This document shows positions 59,134 to 64,000 of a stretch of 64,000 bases of DNA, in pieces. Origin of the DNA: Anniella stebbinsi (lineage: Eukaryota > Chordata > Lepidosauria > Squamata > Anniellidae); contig JARDYH010000007.1 in assembly GCA_029215795.1 (NCBI GenBank), positions 20,371,763-20,435,762 on the forward strand, given 5' to 3'. How positions within the stretch are numbered: position 1 is the stretch's first letter; every line of letters starts with the position of its first letter. Below the pieces are notes generated by a model. The model made no database searches. It was not told where the DNA came from and worked only from the letters and a program-made list of their open reading frames with translations. The position numbers and the translations under genes are program-made.

Positions 59134-59431
59134 GGGGCAGTATCCAATGGAGCCATTCCACAAACTCAAGTAGTGCTGCTGAATCTTTCCGTTGCACAAG
59201 CGGTTGCCCATTATGCTAGTGCAACCAGTTATGCAACTGGTTGTGCAAGCTATTTCACAATGGGCTGCACAATGGGTCGCTCAACCAGTTGCACAATCGG
59301 CGTCACAAGCGTTACGAGTAACTGTCTGCATAACCTTAGTTGGATTCTTCTCTAGCACGTAGTTCTAAACCTAGTTTCCGCTAGTGCAATGCCGTTGGTG
59401 CTAATGGAACGACACAGTTGGATACTGCCCC
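59134..59431. mobile_element. Fold-back element with GGGGCAGTATCCAA ends (298 bp)
   Basis: The left end GGGGCAGTATCCAA is the perfect inverse of the right end TTGGATACTGCCCC, followed inward by GGAGCCATTCC against GGAACGACAC. The interior is full of TTGCACAA/TTGTGCAA motifs. Target duplication unresolved. A diverged relative without clean ends lies at about 59885-60080 (CAAGCAGTTGCCCATTATGC). Confidence 0.78.
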
Positions 59432-61574
59432 AGGATTCTCACTGACATGAGGAGCCTACAAAAAGAGAGGACTACACATATTCATCCCAGACACAAAGAG
59501 CTCCAGAGACTGCGATGGAGGGGCAGATCTAGTGTGCTCATCCCTGTCCCCCTAACCTCATGGGGGAATATAACAACCTAACTGGGCTAATTTTGCCTAT
59601 ACTTAAGTTCAGAATTTTTAACTTTAGACCACCCCTCTGCCTTCCCTACCCTCTCTGGTTATTTACAGATCAATGAGATTAGTGGGGAAATAGTAAATAA
59701 TGAAACCTCATGTGCATGGAGCTAATTATGCACATATATATTTTGTGCCATCACTAAGTACAATGTCCATAGTCACTATGGAAGCTGAAACATAAGAAGG
59801 GCAAAGTCTGGGGAATGCCATGCAGCAGCTTGGATATCACAAGATTTTGAATGTTGGATATACGTTGTGGAGATGCATTTTTTTTAACACTCCCATATAT
59901 ATTCCATTTTGCAAGCAGTTGCCCATTATGCTTGCACAAGTGGTTGCACAACAGCTTGCACATGTGTAGCCATGTTTGCATGAACATAACTTTAGTTGGA
60001 TTCCATTCTTGTGCATTGTTCGGAACTGAGTTTTTGCTAGCGCAAAATCATTTGTGCTGACAGAAAGACACAGTTGGAAACTGTGCATACTAAGGACTCA
60101 GGTGCCCTAGGAAAGGACAATTTTCCAGTGTCCCCGTCACCTGAAATGCTGCCATGAAGCATAGGAAGGAAGAGAAGGACATGCAGGCAAGTAGGTTTTA
60201 ATCTGAACTGTAAAAGAACTCTTGGGATATGGTATTTGCTTCATAGTGCAGTCCAGTATTATGAGCTGGCCAGGTTCACATTGCAAGCCAGGCAAATGCA
60301 CATTTCAATGACACATTACACACATTATATCATGTGAGCAGTACAGAGCATACCTGTATTATGCCTTGAAAGGAATAGCAGATTCCGTCCAACTTTCATT
60401 TTTATTGGGCTTTTTATATGCAACTTGTTCAGATGCCAACTGCAACAGCCAAGAACAGAGAATTGGAGTACAAGTACTTTCCCAAGACTTTAACACAGCC
60501 CTCTTAGCTAGTGAAGAGGCTGTATTATAGATAAATTTGCAGTAAATGAACTAGCAAGGTATCAATAAACTAGCAAGCCATGAAGCATATAATTCAAATT
60601 AAGCTGACACTGATTGTTCTAAAATGACTTTATGGGAACTGTGAAAACGTTGGGGAAATAATATCTCCAGTTGAATACAAAAAGAACACTTTAAACATGA
60701 GGCATTTTAAGGATGGAATCAAATATTATTGGACAAACAGGGAGGCTGATGAAATTGGCATTTCCATGTCTCAGGCTATTGCCCTATAACATAAAGAAAC
60801 ACTTAACCCAAATATCATTTTGCTACATGATAGTTTTCCTTACCTCCACTAGTAGCAACTCATTATGCAGAGCAGGTGACAAGGAGACACAAAGCATAAC
60901 AATATCAGGTTATTTGGGATTTGGAAAGGATTTGGAGAAGAGTTTCAGAGGCAAGCCTAGCACTATTTGGGTGCTCTAAATCACACAATTGCAATTGTAT
61001 GGAGAACACACAGGCCCAACACCCTGCTGCTGGCACATTGAAGGTAGATCTGAAGAGGGGAACCTGTAGTATACATGTAGACCCACCATGTTTTGGAACC
61101 TTAATCATGCAGAGTTCCAAATCCTGGGATAGCCTATGTGCATAGAGCATACTCCCATCTTCAGACCTCCCCATCATGTAGCAGTGGTGGTGGGAAATAG
61201 CAGGAATAGCAGGCTACATTCCTGCTCTTCTGCTCCAGGTGACTACAATTGCCTAATTCGTAATACCCTAATAGGCTTTTATTATCCTGATCATGCAAAG
61301 GTGCATGAAACAGTTCTTACCTCAACAGCAGTACACACACACTGGTGTGAAGCAGTTTTGCTCCTGTGACTGTATGTAGGCATACGTAAGAAATGGAAAG
61401 CCATTTCTATCCAGAAGAGATTTAGTAGGTCTAATTAATATTTTTTATCTTGCTAAGCATGCTGCTGCTGAGTTATTTTTAAAGTGATATGCAATACACT
61501 GTTTGGGAGGCATTAAATGAGCTGAGGCCACTGAATAATTCTCCTCTAATTACTTCATTTGCATCCCCTTTTAG

Positions 61575-61711
61575 ATATTCAATTGATCGTCACACTGACT
61601 TCGACAGATATTTCAGCATCAGCCCAGAAGATGGTTCAATTGTGACCACAAAAACCCTGGATAGGGAAGAAAAAGCCTGGCATAATATTTCAGTGTTAGC
61701 ATTTGAAGCCC
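61575..61711 (+). CDS. CDH11: CDH11 coding exon 7: most of EC4 (last exon in the window)
   Basis: This 137-bp exon enters in phase 2, completing Arg418, and leaves in phase 1 after Ala463. It reads [20 protein letters not shown] and contains TLDREE (445-450) and an N-glycosylation sequon NIS (455-457). The acceptor is CCCTTTTAG and the donor is GTAAGT. The end of the exon (VLAFEA) is less like the mammalian protein than the rest, but the border length and phase fit the type II cadherin exon pattern. The following exons are outside the window. Confidence 0.94.
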
Positions 61712-62726
61712 GTAAGTGTTTAATGGGAAAAAATTATACTTAAAAAAAAAAATTTAAATGCTGCACTTCCCAATTTGAGCAAAATATTAGTGGTGTGAAA
61801 GGCCATATATTGGAAGCCACTCTGAACTAACGTATTCACTCTGATCTAAACTTGCATGGAAAATCACATTAGAATCCACTTCAGTGCTTTGGTTAGGGGG
61901 CTGCTTTGGTTTATTTTTTGGAAGCTTTGGGTTGTCATCATTAAATGGCTGTATGACAGTTGTCACTATCAGCATGGTAGTGATCAAACTTAGGCATGTA
62001 TTGGGGCAATTGTTGAATGGGTCTAGAGACACTGCTGTCTCGATTGACTTGCATGGAGGGGGGATAATGGGTGCACCTCTAAACTGCTGCTGGGGGGGGA
62101 ATCCAACTCAATAGCAAAGCCACTTGGGGCCAAACACCTTTTTTTTTTTAGAGGTGCAGCCTTTCTTTCCCCCCTTGCAGGCCAATGGAAATAGTGATGC
62201 CCCAATATCCTGCAGAGCTCCAAAGCCAACATGAAACTTGATGAACAGCTTTTGACCACTTTGGAGAAGACTATCTTCACTTCAGAGGAGGTCTAAAACC
62301 CACTGAATCAACTGGTTAGCATCTGGTATTCAGATCCAGATACAGCCCCTAATGGGAAATCCGTTTCATGTGGACAGACCTGCATATACACCCACATACC
62401 CACACACCCAGCTTAGGGGTGTAGAATTCCAAGAGAAATATAGCTACATCATTGGATCTCCTTTTTATCCCTCCTTCAAATTCCAGCACCCTTCAAATTC
62501 ATATCTATTCCCAGGTTTATTAGCTTTGTCCATTGATGTATCTCAATGGGCTATCCAGTGTTGATAAGAAGCTTATGATCTCCACAGCATATTTTGAATA
62601 ACAACTTGCATCCACATTTTCTGTGAACTAATATGCATAATATATTTATCTGCACTTCCTCCAAGGCATACAGGGTGACAAATAACCCTACATGGTAGGT
62701 CTAGCTGTTGCAGTAAGGCACACAGT
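61712..62726 (+). other. CDH11: CDH11 intron 7, first part
   Basis: Starts GTAAGT. No repeat end or exon is recognised in this kilobase. Confidence 0.6.
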
Positions 62727-62952
62727 GGCTGAATTCGGACGACACATTAAGCAACTGGGGGTGGAGAAACAATCGTCAGTTGTATTGACTATCGTGTCAT
62801 CCGAATGCTGCCATAGTCAAGTCAGTGCTGGTCCTAATCCACACCACAGTTGATTATTTATTACCATGTTGTGTGGGGAGTACCCCCTAGATGACCAACT
62901 GTAAAGTTGATTATTACCCCACCATTGACTAATGTGTTGTCCGAATTCAGCC
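62727..62952. mobile_element. Small DNA transposon with GGCTGAATTCGGACGACAC ends (226 bp)
   Basis: Second copy of the 34840 element, with the same ends and interior (TTGACTATCGTGTCATCCGA). The flanks AGT and AGA agree at two of three positions, so the target duplication has probably mutated. Confidence 0.83.
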
Positions 62953-62959
62953 AGAAAGT

Positions 62960-63030
62960 GCTTTGGCTGTGCAAAGATTTGAACCTAGGTGTCCTCAGTC
63001 TAACACTTTTGACCATTACACCATCTTGAG
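62960..63030 (-). mobile_element. tRNA-like SINE head remnant, minus strand
   Basis: GATTTGAACCTAGGTGTCCT then CAGTCTAACACTTTTGACCA and TTACACCATC is the complement of a tRNA-like head (GGTGTAATGGTC ... GGTTCAAATC B box). It is too divergent in stem pairing to call a functional tRNA. Confidence 0.5.
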
Positions 63031-63489
63031 CAATTTTACTAGTCTGATCAAAAGGAGAAGGGTCTGAGCGAACCTCCTTTACCTCCCAGCAAGTGGAGGG
63101 TGGTTGCCTATCTGGCAACTGTATAACAAGCTGCCATGAAATTTAGTACTGAAGCTCTTTGTTTCCTTTGGATGTCTTTAAACCTTTCTCCTAAGCAGGA
63201 ACCTGCAGATTTGCCTTGAAATAGGCAAAATTTAGGTAATCAGATGAATTGCCAAGAAACAATGGCTCTTTTTTAGGATTCAGAATATAACAATCACTCT
63301 AACAGGAGAAAGAAATATTTTATTAAGCAACAGCTAATAAACAGAGCAGAAGATTAAAGCAGACCACTGCCATATAATAATTGCAGAGAGTGACTACAAA
63401 GCAAGGTCAGAAGCATATGCCCCTTCAGTCTCCGGGAACCCTCTTTGAATCAGCAGTGAGCAGAGCCCAACAAGCCTGCTACACAGCAC

Positions 63490-64000
63490 GTTCTGGCTCA
63501 TGCATGGTGTGAAGAATGTGGACAGGGAGACATCTCCCTCTCTCATATAACTAAAACACAATGGGGTCATCCCATGATGCTGATTGGCAACAGATTCAGG
63601 ATAGGGAAAAGGAAGTACTTCTTCACATGGTGCATAGTCAATCTGGAATTCACTAATACAAGGTATTGTGATGGCCACCAATTTGGAAGGCTTTAAAAGG
63701 AGATTGAACAAATCCCTGGGGGAAGAAGGCTATCAATGGCTACAATTCTTGATGTCTCTATGCTACCTCCAGTAATCGGAGGCAGTAAGCCTATGTACAC
63801 AAGTTGTTGTTGAACATGGGTGGGAGGGTGCTGTTGCACTTGTGCCCTGCTTGTGGGTTCCTGGTTGACAGCTGGTTGCTGGGGAACATGGGTGGGCAGG
63901 AGCTATTGAACTCGTATTCTATTTGGCCACTGTGTGAACAGAGTGCTGAACTAGATTGACTGTTGGTCTGATCCAGCATGGCTGTTGTTACATTCTTAGG
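63490..64000 (+). mobile_element. CR1-type LINE 3' end
   Basis: It runs from GGGTCATCCCATGATGCTGA through GGAATTCACTAATACAAGG and GGCTTTAAAAGGAGATTGAA to TGATCCAGCATGGCTGTTGT. The GGGAACATGGGTGGG segment is duplicated (63810-63900), so the 3' end carries an internal direct repeat. Confidence 0.8.

Larger units (their letters stand above)
58070..61574 (+). other. CDH11: CDH11 intron 6 (3.5 kb)
   Basis: Starts GTATGT and ends CCCTTTTAG. It holds one 3-bp-duplication element, an (AAAG)n repeat, a fold-back element at 59134-59431 and its diverged relative at 59885-60080. From 60085 to 61574 nothing is recognised. Confidence 0.8.
30880..64000 (+). other. CDH11: CDH11 transcription unit, 5' half (runs off the right edge)
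   Basis: Cadherin-11 is a single-pass plasma-membrane protein that mediates calcium-dependent homophilic adhesion in mesenchymal cells, through five extracellular cadherin (EC) repeats and a catenin-binding tail. Seven coding exons are visible, with introns of about 8.6, 6.5, 1.4, 6.1, 3.2 and 3.5 kb. Every intron starts GT and ends AG, and the phases run 0, 1, 1, 1, 0, 2, 1 at the successive exon ends. The joined reading frame gives 463 residues plus one base with no stop. It differs from mammalian CDH11, as I know that protein, only by scattered substitutions. The order of signal peptide, propeptide, RSKR site and a mature N-terminus with two tryptophans (GWVW) identifies a type II cadherin, and the near-identity of exons 3 and 4 identifies CDH11 rather than a paralogue. 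Upstream noncoding exons and the promoter are not located, so the transcription unit may begin further left. Confidence 0.96.

Noticed and set aside
62960..63030. A tRNA gene on the minus strand
   Set aside because: A B-box-like string is present, but acceptor and anticodon stems do not pair well, and the sequence is best read as the head of a SINE.

Overview
The window reads as squamate reptile (lizard or snake) genomic DNA. It is AT-rich, intron-rich and packed with the interspersed elements typical of that group: CR1- and L2-like LINEs, R4/Dong-like LINEs sitting in TAA repeats, tRNA-derived SINEs, hAT elements, and many short palindromic DNA transposons. The order-level call is an inference from repeat content and from a divergent but clear vertebrate cadherin; no species is claimed.

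One protein-coding gene is recognisable: the 5' half of CDH11 (OB-cadherin, a classical type II cadherin) on the + strand. A spliced 5' leader plus first coding exon lies at 30880-31291, followed by coding exons at 39847-40141, 46601-46720, 48143-48310, 54417-54604, 57816-58069 and 61575-61711. All have consensus AG/GT borders and compatible phases. They join into 463 codons without a stop, from the signal peptide, propeptide and furin site through EC1-EC3 and most of EC4. The rest of the gene (end of EC4, EC5, transmembrane segment and catenin-binding tail) lies beyond the right edge. The promoter and any further 5' noncoding exons were not found in the left 30 kb.

Left part (1-30.9 kb): no host gene is recognised. 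It holds L2-like, CR1 and R4-like LINE fragments, SINEs, and DNA transposons, several of them nested. The most complex nest is at 25.3-28.9 kb: a decayed LINE is split by a second LINE with a 63-bp target duplication, which in turn carries a 1.3-kb GC-rich hAT element that imitates a CpG island.

Right part (31-64 kb): CDH11 exons separated by introns full of the same families. Intron 2 contains a 3.3-kb hAT element built as two inverted arms of about 1.49 kb, which would be transcribed inside the CDH11 pre-mRNA. Other noteworthy signals are a 116-bp-arm hairpin in intron 1, a small transposon abutting the exon 5 splice acceptor, a repeat beginning a few bases after the exon 4 donor, and a 15-codon upstream ORF in the CDH11 leader. 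A superfamily of non-autonomous elements with GG(S)-starting inverted ends, often reading ATCTACAC, and 3-bp target duplications occurs at least a dozen times.
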